DNA from: Sorangium cellulosum So ce56
GTDB lineage: Bacteria > Myxococcota_A > Polyangia > Polyangiales > Polyangiaceae
Direction: 5' to 3'
NCBI RefSeq assembly: GCF_000067165.1
Contig: NC_010162.1
Coordinates: forward strand, 10,652,501 to 10,716,500
DNA length: 64,000 bases
Below, one piece after another: positions 33,253 to 42,082 of this stretch. Numbering within the stretch: position 1 is the first letter of the stretch; each line of letters opens with the position of its first letter. Made by a program: the position numbers and the translations under genes. The notes under the pieces were generated by a model. The model was given only the letters and a program-made list of their open reading frames with translations, made no database searches and was not told where the DNA came from.

Positions 33253-36200
33253 AGTTTGTCTCCCTCTCGTAGGTACTCGTCTCGGCGAGCATTGGTTGGC
33301 GAAATCGGTCTCCTGCGGTTTAGGTCTGCTTCGGGATGCTGGTCATAGATACGCTGCTCGCGACCGCGCTGTGCCGGATAGTTGTCTGTTCGTCGATCAA
33401 TTTCAAACTCGAGATCTTTCGTCTCAGGGTTCCGGCCATGCTCCGCCTCTCGCCGCCGAAGGTCGCTGGTGCGACCAGTCCGACGGACCTGACCGGTTTC
33501 TGGATCGCGCAACTTGTACGTTCCTCCCCTTGCGGTGGGTGCCGTCTCCTGCGGCCCCGAACTGCCCGACCCGCTCGACATCAGCGCCTGCGTCAGCCCA
33601 TGAATCCCCGCCGCGATGTTCCCGACCCCACCGACGACCAGCCCGGCCGAGACGGCGATCGCTGGCACGCCGATCGCCGCGCCAATGCCGGTGGCGCTCG
33701 TGACGCCACCGAAGACCTCCCCCGTCACGCCCCCGAGCGTGAGCGCGATCCCGCCCACGATCTGCCCGATGGCCAGGCCCGTCCTGGCTTCCGGTGTCCC
33801 ATGCGCCAGCACGCCCCCGGCGTCCAGGAGCTCGTGACCCACCCCGGCGAAAGGAACGGCCCCGAGCAGCAACCCGGCGACGAACCCTCCCTCGATCTGG
33901 ACATAGGGGTTCTGCGACCAGTCGATCGGCGCCGTGGTCATTGGCTGGGGCACATACCCGGACGAGCTTCCGGTCGTGCTGACATCGACAGGCGGGGCCG
34001 CCGCGCCGACCTCCGCAGCTTCCCGCGGACCTTCTACCAGGTTGGGAACCGTCTTGAGGCATTCGAGGCCCATGCAACCGGACTCGATGATGCGCTGTAC
34101 TTCGGGATCCTTGGTATACTCCGGATCGACCGGAACCGGGGGACCCGGTTCGAACCCGCTCGGATCCACGAAGTTGAGCGGGCTGTTCAGCACATAGCTG
34201 TATGGATTCCAGCTCTGCCCGGAGGACGGAATCGAAACGATCGGGTCCGTCGTCAAGAACCGCCCGATCCTGGGATCGTAGATCCTGCCCTTCATGTTCA
34301 CGAGCCCGAGCTCGTCGTCGCTCTCGTGCCCGGTGAACCCCTGCGTCGTCTCGCTCGGGAACGACGCCGGCGGGCGCTCGCCCCACACGGGGTTCCTGCG
34401 CTGCCCGAACGGGTCGTAGCTCCGCCGCTCGATCACGTCGCCGTCCTCGTCGGTGAGCGCATCGATCGAGCCGAGGTGATCGACATGCACGTAGCGCGTG
34501 CCGCCGGCCGAGCCGCCCCGGGTCACGATCGCCACCACGCGCTCCGGCGAGTGGACGTGGTACCGGTGCTCCACGGCGCCCGACGCCGCGTCGGTGACCC
34601 GCTCGTACAGATCGCCGAAGTAGAGTGTCTCCTTTTCCGGCGTGGTCTTGCGGATCCTCTGCTGGTCGCCGTCGTAGCCGAACGTGATGGTGCTCGCGCC
34701 CTGCGTGATGCGCTCCGGCAGGTCGAACGGCGTATAGCGCACCGTCGTGCCGCCGGGCCGCGCCGTCTGATTGCCGACAGCGTCATGCGCGAAGGTGTCC
34801 GTGCCCGCGCCGGTGATCGCATGCGGGTGCAGCGGGTCGTCATACGAGAGATCACCGACGTCCGATTTGAAGGTGAGATTGCCGTTCGGGTGGTAGTCGT
34901 AGCGGAGCGCGCAGGGCGCCGTCGCGCTCTCGATATCACCGAAGTACGCGCACGTCAGCCGATGGAGCGAATCGTACCGGAAGCGCTCCGTCGTGTTCTC
35001 TGGCTGGAGCGCGTCCGTGCGGCCCGTGAGATTCAGGAGATCGTCGAACCCGTAGTCCAGGTCTTGCACCTCGCCCGCGCCGCTCTGCGTCGCCATGTGC
35101 CTCAGGCGCTGCTTGTCCGCGAAGTAGCTCCGCTCCGTGACGGCGCCGTTGCCGAACACCTCCTCCCGGAAGCGCCCCGCGTCGTCCACGTCCGTCAAGC
35201 GCCAGTAGGCGAGGTTCGTTCCGCTGTCGCGCACGGCGAGCACATGGCCGTGCGCGTCGCGGTCCTGGGCCACGACGAACGGCGCCGCGCCGGCAGGCAC
35301 CGGGTACGTGATCGTCTCGACGCGGCCGAGCTCGTCGTAACCCAGCCTGACCTCCAGCGGAGAGCGCTGGCCGTCGATGCGGAGCGCGATCGTGTCGAGC
35401 TGGCCACGGCCCGTGTACCCGTACCTCTTCTCCCCGTCGGGGCTCGCGAGCGTGTGCAGCTTCCCGACGCCATGCGCCGCGGTGTCCCAGGTCCACGTGG
35501 TCGTCAGGCTCTCCGTGCCGTCCTGGTCCACGCGTGAGCGGGGTCGACCGAGCGCGTCGTACGCCCACGTGACCTTTCGCTCGAGCGCATCGGTCGACGA
35601 AATCAGCTCGCCGAAGCCGTCATGGATCGAGACCGTCGTGCCCCGATCGGGATCGTCGAGCTGCCGGACGCGGCCGAAAGCGTCGCGCGTCGTGCGCGTC
35701 ACCGCCTCGCCCGGATCGGTGACCGTGTGCAGCAATCCGAAGGGACCGTACGCGTAACGGGTGATCCCGTCGGCGGCGTCGGTGATGGTCTTGATGCGCC
35801 CCAGCGGGTCCTGCTCGGTCACCGTCACATGATCGAGCGGGTCGGTGACGCGCACCTGCAGGCCATCGTACGCCGTCGTCGTGACCGCGTTCCACGGCGT
35901 CGTATGGCGCACTTCGCGGCCCGCCGCATCGTACTCGTAGCGATCGTACAGGATCGCGCTCTCGGGCGTGTCCTCCCTGACCGGCACCGAGCGCCGCGCG
36001 ATGTGCTCGCCCAGCGCGTCGTACCCGATCTCCTGCATGATGCGCGTCGCGTCGCCCGAGCCGTCCGACGGCTGCGGTTCGGGCCCGTATCCCAGCCATC
36101 GGATCGGGCGGCCGAGGCTGTCGAACTCCACCGTATCGTCGGCCCCACCGGTCGTGATGCTCTGCTGCCTCACCCGCCACGCATCCTGCTCCGGGCCACC

Positions 36201-39200
36201 CTCCTTGCTGCGAGCGAGGGAGACGGCCGTCGTCGTGCCGTCCGGGCGCCTCTCGACGCCGAGCCGCCCGAAGCCGTCGTGCGCCCATGTCGTCACGAGC
36301 TGATTCGGATCGACCCACTTGAGGAGCACGCCGAGCGCGTCGTCGAACTCCACGAGCGTGGCGTGCCCGGCCGCGTTCACGTGCTTCTCGGGGAACATGC
36401 CCTGCTCGTCGAAGTCCGTGCTGGATGTCCGCTTGTGCCCGAAGGCGTCCTCCGCCGTGACGCCGGTGATGTTCCCGAAGTCGTCGCGCGCGTAGGTGAG
36501 CTTCAGCTTCGTGTCCGGCAGGCCGTCGTCGCTCTCGGTGGACTCGGTCTCCACCTCCCCGTGGATCGTTGTCGTTCGCGTGAGGGTCCGGCACTGCGAC
36601 ATCCCCGCCGCCGCGCTGCACTCCTTCTGCGTCTCCAGCTGGCCGAGGACCCAGCGCTCGGTGTCGTTCTTGAACGACCGCGTGACCTCGAGCGTCAGGT
36701 CGACGCCCTCCGTCGAGACCTCCTCGGCGCGCACGTTGCCGAACGTGTCGAAGTCCGTCACCTTCGATACCGAGTCGCGCAGCAGCGTCGCGCCGTCGCC
36801 TCCGCGCCCGATCTCCCGCACGTACACATCGATCGATGTCGCGTCCCCGCTCGGGGGCGGATAGACCCCTTGAGCTCGCCTCACCCGGCGCTCGGTGGGC
36901 AGCGTGAAGTATGTGGCGCCGTCGTTGGTCGGCACGAGCGTCCGCGTCACGTCGCGGAACGAGAGCTCGATCTGCTCCGGCCTCGGCTGGCTCGCGAGCC
37001 CCGGAGCGCCGTGCCACGTCCGCTGGACGCTCCCCGCGAAGGGAAAGACCTGGAGCTCATCGTCGAAGGTGACGTGGTCGTAGACGTCGATCGTCACGGC
37101 ACCGGTATCCAGATCGGTGACGATCCGCTCGCCGAACCCGAGGAATCCGCGACCCAGCCGATGATAACGCCCATCTCGGTAGCCGACCTCGAAGCGCCTT
37201 GCTCGATCCGCGCCGTTGTTGAGCGCGTACGCGCTGACCACCCGGCGAGGGCCCACGACGCAGCGCCGCGGATAGCCGCAGTCGTCCGCCGCGCCCGAAC
37301 GCGCGACGTAGAGCGCGCTCCTCCGGTCCGGATCCTCCGCGCCTCCGCTCGTGAACGGCGCATCGGTCAGGTGGCCGTACGAGATGCTCACGTTGGGCAC
37401 GAAGCCCGGCTCGGCCGGCTCGTGCGCGTTCATCCCGTCGGAGACCGCGACCAGGAGATCCTGGTCGGCCGAGAGGTTCTGGAAGACGTTGAACACGCGG
37501 CCGAGCGACAGGATCACGTCCTGGGCCCCGTCCCCGTTGAGATCACCGGTGCGCGGCCCGCGCGGATCGGCGAGCGTGATCGCGTCACCGAGGCTGGCCT
37601 CGAAAGGAACCCCTGCGTCGACGAGCTTGAACGGCGGCCCCGCCAGGTCGCCCGTCGCTTGCAGGACGGCCCAGGAGGGGAGGACATCGGAGCCGCCCAG
37701 CAGCATGCCTGGTGGGACGGGCATGAGCAGATCCTGCCGTCCATCGCCGTTGAAGTCGAGCGGCACGGCGAGGCGGAAAAGCGCGTCCTGGTCCGGGACC
37801 CCCAGCACATCGCCGAAGCTGAACGCGTTGACGGTCCGGAAGGGCGACATCACGAACGTCGGCCCCGTGTTGAGGTAGGTGGTGAGCTGGCCGCCACCGA
37901 GGCCGGATTCGACGGCATCGGGCAGGCCGTCGCCGTTGACGTCGAGAAAGACGACGCGGCCCACGCCCCACACGACAGGGAGCTTGGTGTCGATGAGCTC
38001 CCAGCGTCCCTCGCTCCGGCGCATGATCGCCTCGTAGCTTTCTCCGATGAGGGCCGTTCCGTCATTCCACAACTTCAGGGAAGGCACGATGAGATCGATC
38101 GTGCTGTCGGCGTCGACGTCGAGCGTATGGAGCTCGATTGCGCAGGGATAGCCGGTGAGCAGCTCGATCGACTCGCCCGTGGGGTCGAACCCCGCGGGCG
38201 TCGCGCCGCGCGCGGGCCGCCAGAGGTGGACCGTCCACACGGCGGAGAGCGGGTTCGGTACGAGCTCCTCGGCGTGGTCCTGGCACTGGATCAGATCCGG
38301 CACCGCGTCGCCGTCGAGATCGGCGAGGTGCACCGAGGCGCCGGGGCGTCTCAGGCTCGGCGGCGCGGGCGTGGCCCCGAGCGGGAACGGCCGGCGGATG
38401 CCCGTGTCATGCAGCGCGAAGGTACGGTCCGGCTGTGACAGGAGCACGTGCCATGTGGTCTTGGTGTCGAAGACGTCGTGGAGAAAGACGTCCATGTGCC
38501 CATCGTCGTTGTAATCGAGCACCGTCCCGAGCTCGGGCTGAAGAAGGGCCGGATCGGACGGTCCATCCGGATCGGCGACGAACAGCCAATCCTGGAGGAA
38601 GGCGAGCTCCGGCTCCGCGAGAAAGGACGGCGAGGCGCGGGGCCCGAGGTTGCGCGCCACCCCCCACGCGGTGATCGGATGCGACGGCGTGCTGGACCCC
38701 GCGACGATGTCCGGAATTACGAGATCGTCGAGGCCGTCGGCGTCGATGTCGAACGCCATCGGGCTCGCCTTCTCGGAGACCGGCTCGTCGATGTCCGTCG
38801 TGAGCCGCTCGAATCCGGGCTTTCCGCGGCTGTACTGAAACCGTGTCGGAGGCTTGCAGACCCCGTCGCTCGCGCACTCCTCGACCTGGGTGAGGAGCGT
38901 CCGGCTCGTCGTCGGGCTCAGCTCGTAGCGGAAACCGTAGCTGCGGACCAGCGCGTCGCCCGGACCGAGCATCTGGATCTCCTCCAGTCGAAGCGAGCGC
39001 TGGAGCGCCATGCCGCCCGAGTAGCCCGTACGAACCGCGGCCGAGTCCTTGGTCCCGTACACGAAGCGCACCGCCCGGGAAGCCTCGAGCGACGGCGCGC
39101 CCTCGAAGCTCGTGTAGCGGATCTCGTCGATCGCGTACTCGGCGACATGACCGTCCTCGGCCTCGGCGAGGCAGTACGCGTACGACATGGCGTTGCCGCG

Positions 39201-39902
39201 ACCGTCACGGGCCTCGTTCGCGAGCCACGCGCGCGGGACGCCGCCTCGCGCGAGCGGCTTGCTGCCCTCGGCGCGCCCGTACTCGACGAGGCGGCCGGAG
39301 GGCAGATGGGCCTCGAAGAAGAGCGCCTCGGCGGGCGCGCCGCCGTCCGGAGGGTAGTGCCCGACCACCTTGACGAAGGTATCCGGGAACGTGCGGTACT
39401 CGATGGTTCCCGGCCCCTCTCCCACGGGGACGAGGCGCTGGCCGTCGAGGCAGAGCGCGTCGTCGCCGTCGTACCGCACGCCGCGGATCTCCCCGTCTTG
39501 CGCGAGGCTCTTCGGACATCGCGTGATCGCGGACAGCCCGGTGATGGAGAAGCCGTTGCCGAGCACGCCGTCGCCGCCGTCGCTGCGATAGACGAGCTGG
39601 ATCCGAGGACCCATGCCCGCACGCGAGGGCGGAGAGGCCAGGTCCATGGTGTACACGGCCTCACCGGTGCTCGTGATGGAAAACGCCCCGGGGATGGTGC
39701 CGGCGGCGACGGTCTCGACCTCCGGCGCGGGACGGGACGTGGCAGGGCCATGCGCGCGCTGCGTCCGGCAGGCGACGAGGCCATGCGGCTCCGGAAGCGG
39801 CTCGCCGAAGGCGCACTGGCACCCGCCCGACGCGAGCACGCAAGCCAGAAACATCCAGAGCGGGATCAACGCCCGGAGCGACCAACGTGGAACTGGCGAC
39901 AT
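33249..39902 (-). CDS. RHS/TcB-like polymorphic toxin with C-terminal GIY-YIG/URI-like nuclease
   Basis: GGGGAGG before the ATG at 39902 sets the start; 181 further codons upstream are only the antisense of the pglX remnant. The 2217-residue protein has a signal/lipoprotein-type N-terminus, a SpvB-like domain, FG-GAP/VCBS repeats (DIDADGLDD, DYNDDGHMD, DVNGDGLPD, DFNGDGRQD; about 370-830), and YD/RHS repeats to about 1800. The RHS core follows (YVHVDHLGSIDALTDEDG, IGRFLTTDPIV, NPYSYVLNSPLNFVDPSG; 1800-1910), then a Gly-rich hydrophobic region. The toxin tip is about 2127-2217 (TYKLRDPETGQVRRTGRTSD, LRRREAEH, RTDNYPAQRG, LNRRRPISP), resembling GIY-YIG/URI nucleases. The core normally self-cleaves and encapsulates the tip. 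The Imm26-like gene follows. Confidence 0.92.
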   Translation of the reverse strand: MSPVPRWSLRALIPLWMFLACVLASGGCQCAFGEPLPEPHGLVACRTQRAHGPATSRPAPEVETVAAGTIPGAFSITSTGEAVYTMDLASPPSRAGMGPRIQLVYRSDGGDGVLGNGFSITGLSAITRCPKSLAQDGEIRGVRYDGDDALCLDGQRLVPVGEGPGTIEYRTFPDTFVKVVGHYPPDGGAPAEALFFEAHLPSGRLVEYGRAEGSKPLARGGVPRAWLANEARDGRGNAMSYAYCLAEAEDGHVAEYAIDEIRYTSFEGAPSLEASRAVRFVYGTKDSAAVRTGYSGGMALQRSLRLEEIQMLGPGDALVRSYGFRYELSPTTSRTLLTQVEECASDGVCKPPTRFQYSRGKPGFERLTTDIDEPVSEKASPMAFDIDADGLDDLVIPDIVAGSSTPSHPITAWGVARNLGPRASPSFLAEPELAFLQDWLFVADPDGPSDPALLQPELGTVLDYNDDGHMDVFLHDVFDTKTTWHVLLSQPDRTFALHDTGIRRPFPLGATPAPPSLRRPGASVHLADLDGDAVPDLIQCQDHAEELVPNPLSAVWTVHLWRPARGATPAGFDPTGESIELLTGYPCAIELHTLDVDADSTIDLIVPSLKLWNDGTALIGESYEAIMRRSEGRWELIDTKLPVVWGVGRVVFLDVNGDGLPDAVESGLGGGQLTTYLNTGPTFVMSPFRTVNAFSFGDVLGVPDQDALFRLAVPLDFNGDGRQDLLMPVPPGMLLGGSDVLPSWAVLQATGDLAGPPFKLVDAGVPFEASLGDAITLADPRGPRTGDLNGDGAQDVILSLGRVFNVFQNLSADQDLLVAVSDGMNAHEPAEPGFVPNVSISYGHLTDAPFTSGGAEDPDRRSALYVARSGAADDCGYPRRCVVGPRRVVSAYALNNGADRARRFEVGYRDGRYHRLGRGFLGFGERIVTDLDTGAVTIDVYDHVTFDDELQVFPFAGSVQRTWHGAPGLASQPRPEQIELSFRDVTRTLVPTNDGATYFTLPTERRVRRAQGVYPPPSGDATSIDVYVREIGRGGDGATLLRDSVSKVTDFDTFGNVRAEEVSTEGVDLTLEVTRSFKNDTERWVLGQLETQKECSAAAGMSQCRTLTRTTTIHGEVETESTESDDGLPDTKLKLTYARDDFGNITGVTAEDAFGHKRTSSTDFDEQGMFPEKHVNAAGHATLVEFDDALGVLLKWVDPNQLVTTWAHDGFGRLGVERRPDGTTTAVSLARSKEGGPEQDAWRVRQQSITTGGADDTVEFDSLGRPIRWLGYGPEPQPSDGSGDATRIMQEIGYDALGEHIARRSVPVREDTPESAILYDRYEYDAAGREVRHTTPWNAVTTTAYDGLQVRVTDPLDHVTVTEQDPLGRIKTITDAADGITRYAYGPFGLLHTVTDPGEAVTRTTRDAFGRVRQLDDPDRGTTVSIHDGFGELISSTDALERKVTWAYDALGRPRSRVDQDGTESLTTTWTWDTAAHGVGKLHTLASPDGEKRYGYTGRGQLDTIALRIDGQRSPLEVRLGYDELGRVETITYPVPAGAAPFVVAQDRDAHGHVLAVRDSGTNLAYWRLTDVDDAGRFREEVFGNGAVTERSYFADKQRLRHMATQSGAGEVQDLDYGFDDLLNLTGRTDALQPENTTERFRYDSLHRLTCAYFGDIESATAPCALRYDYHPNGNLTFKSDVGDLSYDDPLHPHAITGAGTDTFAHDAVGNQTARPGGTTVRYTPFDLPERITQGASTITFGYDGDQQRIRKTTPEKETLYFGDLYERVTDAASGAVEHRYHVHSPERVVAIVTRGGSAGGTRYVHVDHLGSIDALTDEDGDVIERRSYDPFGQRRNPVWGERPPASFPSETTQGFTGHESDDELGLVNMKGRIYDPRIGRFLTTDPIVSIPSSGQSWNPYSYVLNSPLNFVDPSGFEPGPPVPVDPEYTKDPEVQRIIESGCMGLECLKTVPNLVEGPREAAEVGAAAPPVDVSTTGSSSGYVPQPMTTAPIDWSQNPYVQIEGGFVAGLLLGAVPFAGVGHELLDAGGVLAHGTPEARTGLAIGQIVGGIALTLGGVTGEVFGGVTSATGIGAAIGVPAIAVSAGLVVGGVGNIAAGIHGLTQALMSSGSGSSGPQETAPTARGGTYKLRDPETGQVRRTGRTSDLRRREAEHGRNPETKDLEFEIDRRTDNYPAQRGREQRIYDQHPEADLNRRRPISPTNARRDEYLREGDKL

Positions 39903-40364
39903 CGCAGCCTCCCCGGTGGACAGCCGTGCCACGGTGCTGCATCGCGCGTCAAGCGATGCGCTCCTGCCGAACCGCGCCATCCATGCCGAGGTCGAGGCAT
40001 TCGTGACTGCATCCGTGCCGGTTCGGTGTGCGCATGGCGGGCGACGGATGCCTCTCGTCGAGGCGCGATTGGCCGTCCATGATGAAGTCGCGGCGAGGAG
40101 AGAGCGAGCCGGGTGGGAGAGCGCTCGGCCCGGGCGGCGTGCGCAGCGCCTCCTGAGCGCGGAGTTCGGCTGAGCCTGGTACAGCTCGATCTTGAATGGA
40201 TTGAGCCGGTACGGGAGGTCAGCACGCACGACGGCGTGATCGGGACGCTCCACGGCAGCCCAGGCGCGGCGGCGATCCGATCGGCATTGGCTACCTCGAT
40301 GAGGACCAGCGCACGCGGGAGGGGTACCGACCGCCTTCCACAAGCACGCTTTGGAACGCGCTCT
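39903..40364. other. Gap between the RHS gene start and the pglX remnant
   Basis: This stretch must contain the RHS promoter; the RBS for the RHS gene is its first bases. No gene is recognisable. One minus-strand frame near 40180-40330 (around DHAVVRADLPYRLNPFKIEL) looks weakly protein-like and could be a remnant, but it has no start and I cannot name it. Confidence 0.4.
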
Positions 40365-41249
40365 GCGAAGGCGGGGCTCGGGAGCCTGGCGGAGATACCG
40401 AAGCGGCTGCCGATCGAGGTGGCGGTGGCCGATTCGCTGCTCCATGGGGCCAAGGAGACGACGCTGCGGCTGTCCGACCTGACGGAGGAGAAGGCGGCGT
40501 TGGGGGGACTCCCTCTACGAGCTCGAGGATCCCGAGGCGGCCAGAAAACTGTTCAGCAGGAAGTATCAAGCCGTGGTGGGGAATCCACCGTACATTGTCC
40601 CCCGGGACAAGGCACCTCGGGACAAGTACCGCGAGTTCTATACGTCCTGTCATCGCGAGTACGCGCTCGCCGCTCCGTTTACCGGAAGGTTTTTTTCAGC
40701 TTGCGCGGGACGGCGGCTTTGTTGGCCTCATCAACGCCAACAGCTTCATGAAGCGCGAGCCAGCGTCGCGAGGACGCTAGCGAGAAGCTCTCCGCCCCCA
40801 TCCCCGTCTCGCCGAAATTCGACGCCAAGGACTTCCGCGACCCCAACTACTTCCGCCTCCGCGGCAAGCTCGACGTCCCTCACGAGCGCTTCATCTCCTA
40901 TCCCGGCGCCGAGAAGGACGACGATCCGAGCCCGCTCTTCGGCTGGGCCGGGTGGAACCACCTCGAGCGCGCCACCGCCCTCGCCGGCCTCTACCAGGAG
41001 CGCAAGACCGAGGACGGCTGGGGCGCCGATCGCCTCACCCCCCTCCTCGCGGGCCTCCTCGAGCTCGTCCCCTGGCTCAAGCAGTGGCACAACGAGATGA
41101 ACGAGGAGTTCGGCGAGCGCCTCGGCGACTACTACGAGCGCTACGTCGACACCGAGGCCCGCGCCCTCGGCCTCTCCCTCGACGCCCTCCGCGCCTGGCG
41201 CCCCGAGGCCAGGGGACGCAAGGGCAAGGCGAAGCGAGCCGCGCCGTGA
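40365..41249 (+). pseudogene. pglX: Broken second pglX allele
   Basis: Bases 40365-40759 encode a diverged version of PglX residues about 295-426 (LAEIPKRLPIEVAVADSLLH; GNPPYIVPRDK; GLINANSFMKRE). Two +1 frameshifts lie in homopolymers: G6 at 40502-40507, where five G would keep frame, and T7 at 40690-40696, where six T would. After FMKRE the sequence jumps to the last ~163 codons of pglX, so about 1.83 kb corresponding to pglX 30198-32023 is missing. The 5' end is missing too. It stands just upstream of merR and pglY, where an ancestral pglX would have ended. It cannot make a functional methyltransferase but could donate sequence to pglX. Confidence 0.9.
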
Positions 41250-41263
41250 GCGCCCCGACGAGC
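40760..41263. repeat. Direct repeat, distal copy (3' end of pglX allele)
   Basis: Second copy of the 504-bp repeat at 32024-32527. Its first ~100 bases differ at several positions (for example TACGAC versus TTCGAC, AAG versus CAC codons) and the rest is almost identical, to 14 bases past the stop codon. Recombination between the copies would excise the RHS-immunity segment and rebuild one pglX 3' end. Confidence 0.93.
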
Positions 41264-41280
41264 GAAGGCCCGCCGCCGCC

Positions 41281-41703
41281 CTACCTCGCGCCGCCGAAAT
41301 GGTTCACGATCTGCTGCGCGATCTGCCGCAGGACCGGCCCGCCTGCGCCGCTCACGAGCAGCTCCAGGCCGGGCACGAGGACGATCCGCTCCCACGGCTC
41401 GGCCGCGTAGGTCGGCTCGGGCGGCGGCTCCCTTCGCGGAGCGGGCGGCGGCGCGAGCAGCGCCTCCATCTCGTCGAGCGACATGGCCGCGAGCTGCCGC
41501 TTGATCGCGGGCAGCTTGAGCCCCTTCTCGCGCAGCTTCTGGATGGTGAGGATGCGAAGCCGATGCTCGCGCAGGTACCGCGTCCCGGGCCCGGCGAAGG
41601 GCGGCGGGACGAAGAGGCCCTGCGTGTACCAGTAGCGGATGGTCCGCTCGCTCACCCCGGCCTCGCGCGCGATCTCCCCGATCGTCGTTCCGTCGTTCGG
41701 CAT
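41281..41703 (-). CDS. MerR-family transcriptional regulator
   Basis: AGGAGGAAGAG precedes the ATG at 41703, giving 140 residues. The N-terminal winged HTH is clear: TIGEIAREAGVSERTIRYWY, TQGLFVPPP, RYLREHRLRILTIQKLREKG (residues 6-65). The C-terminal part (PPPAPRREPPPEPTYAAEPW, then a hydrophobic end) is a short non-canonical effector or dimer region. The gene is divergent from pglY, and the array of 16-bp palindromes starting about 100 bp upstream is the obvious place for it to bind. A role as BREX/Septu regulator is inferred from this position. Confidence 0.88.
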   Translation of the reverse strand: MPNDGTTIGEIAREAGVSERTIRYWYTQGLFVPPPFAGPGTRYLREHRLRILTIQKLREKGLKLPAIKRQLAAMSLDEMEALLAPPPAPRREPPPEPTYAAEPWERIVLVPGLELLVSGAGGPVLRQIAQQIVNHFGGAR

Positions 41704-41762
41704 GCTCTTCCTCCTGCGGCCGTGAAGAATAGGCCGCGCAGGCGGCAAACGATCGGAAATCT

Positions 41763-41988
41763 TGACAAAATTTCTCGCCGATTCGCCCGTGAGTCGGCTC
41801 TCTTGAGAAGTTTACATCTCAGGAACGGGTCACGGCGGTCACCATCGAGAAGTTGACCTCTCCATCGTGGCTGCTGACAGCCTCCGCCGAGAAGTTGACC
41901 TCTCCATCGTGGCTGCCGACAACCTCCGCCGAGAAGTTAACTTCTCCATCCTGGCCGATCCCAGGCTCTTCTGACAAGTTAACCTCTC
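41763..41988. promoter_or_regulatory. Array of 16-bp palindromic sites with exact 42-bp period
   Basis: Five sites start at 41805, 41847, 41889, 41931 and 41973, each exactly 42 bp apart (four turns of B-DNA). Consensus is GAGAAGTTNACNTCTC; the site at 41931 is the perfect palindrome GAGAAGTTAACTTCTC. Spacers between sites 2, 3 and 4 are themselves similar, then diverge. A further 42 bp upstream, GACAAAATTTCTC at 41764 may be a degenerate sixth site; it overlaps a consensus -35 box TTGACA at 41762. The array fills the gap between divergent merR and pglY. One frame reads through it as 14-residue repeats and ends at the pglY ATG, so a coding role is not fully excluded. Confidence 0.88.
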
Positions 41989-42082
41989 AAGATCGCCCGG
42001 CTTCGGGCCGCTCGCGCCGCCCGGACGACGCTTCCGCGCGCGGGAGCGCCCTCGCGCCTGATACTACTCCCGGCGAGCCGCC

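Noticed and set aside
39903..40445. 181-codon N-terminal extension of the RHS gene
   Set aside because: It reads through the antisense strand of the pglX remnant. A strong RBS and signal peptide place the start at 39902.
41805..41988. CRISPR-like array of 16-bp repeats with 26-bp spacers
   Set aside because: The repeats are too short, the spacers of neighbouring units resemble each other, and no cas gene is present. A tandem operator array fits better.
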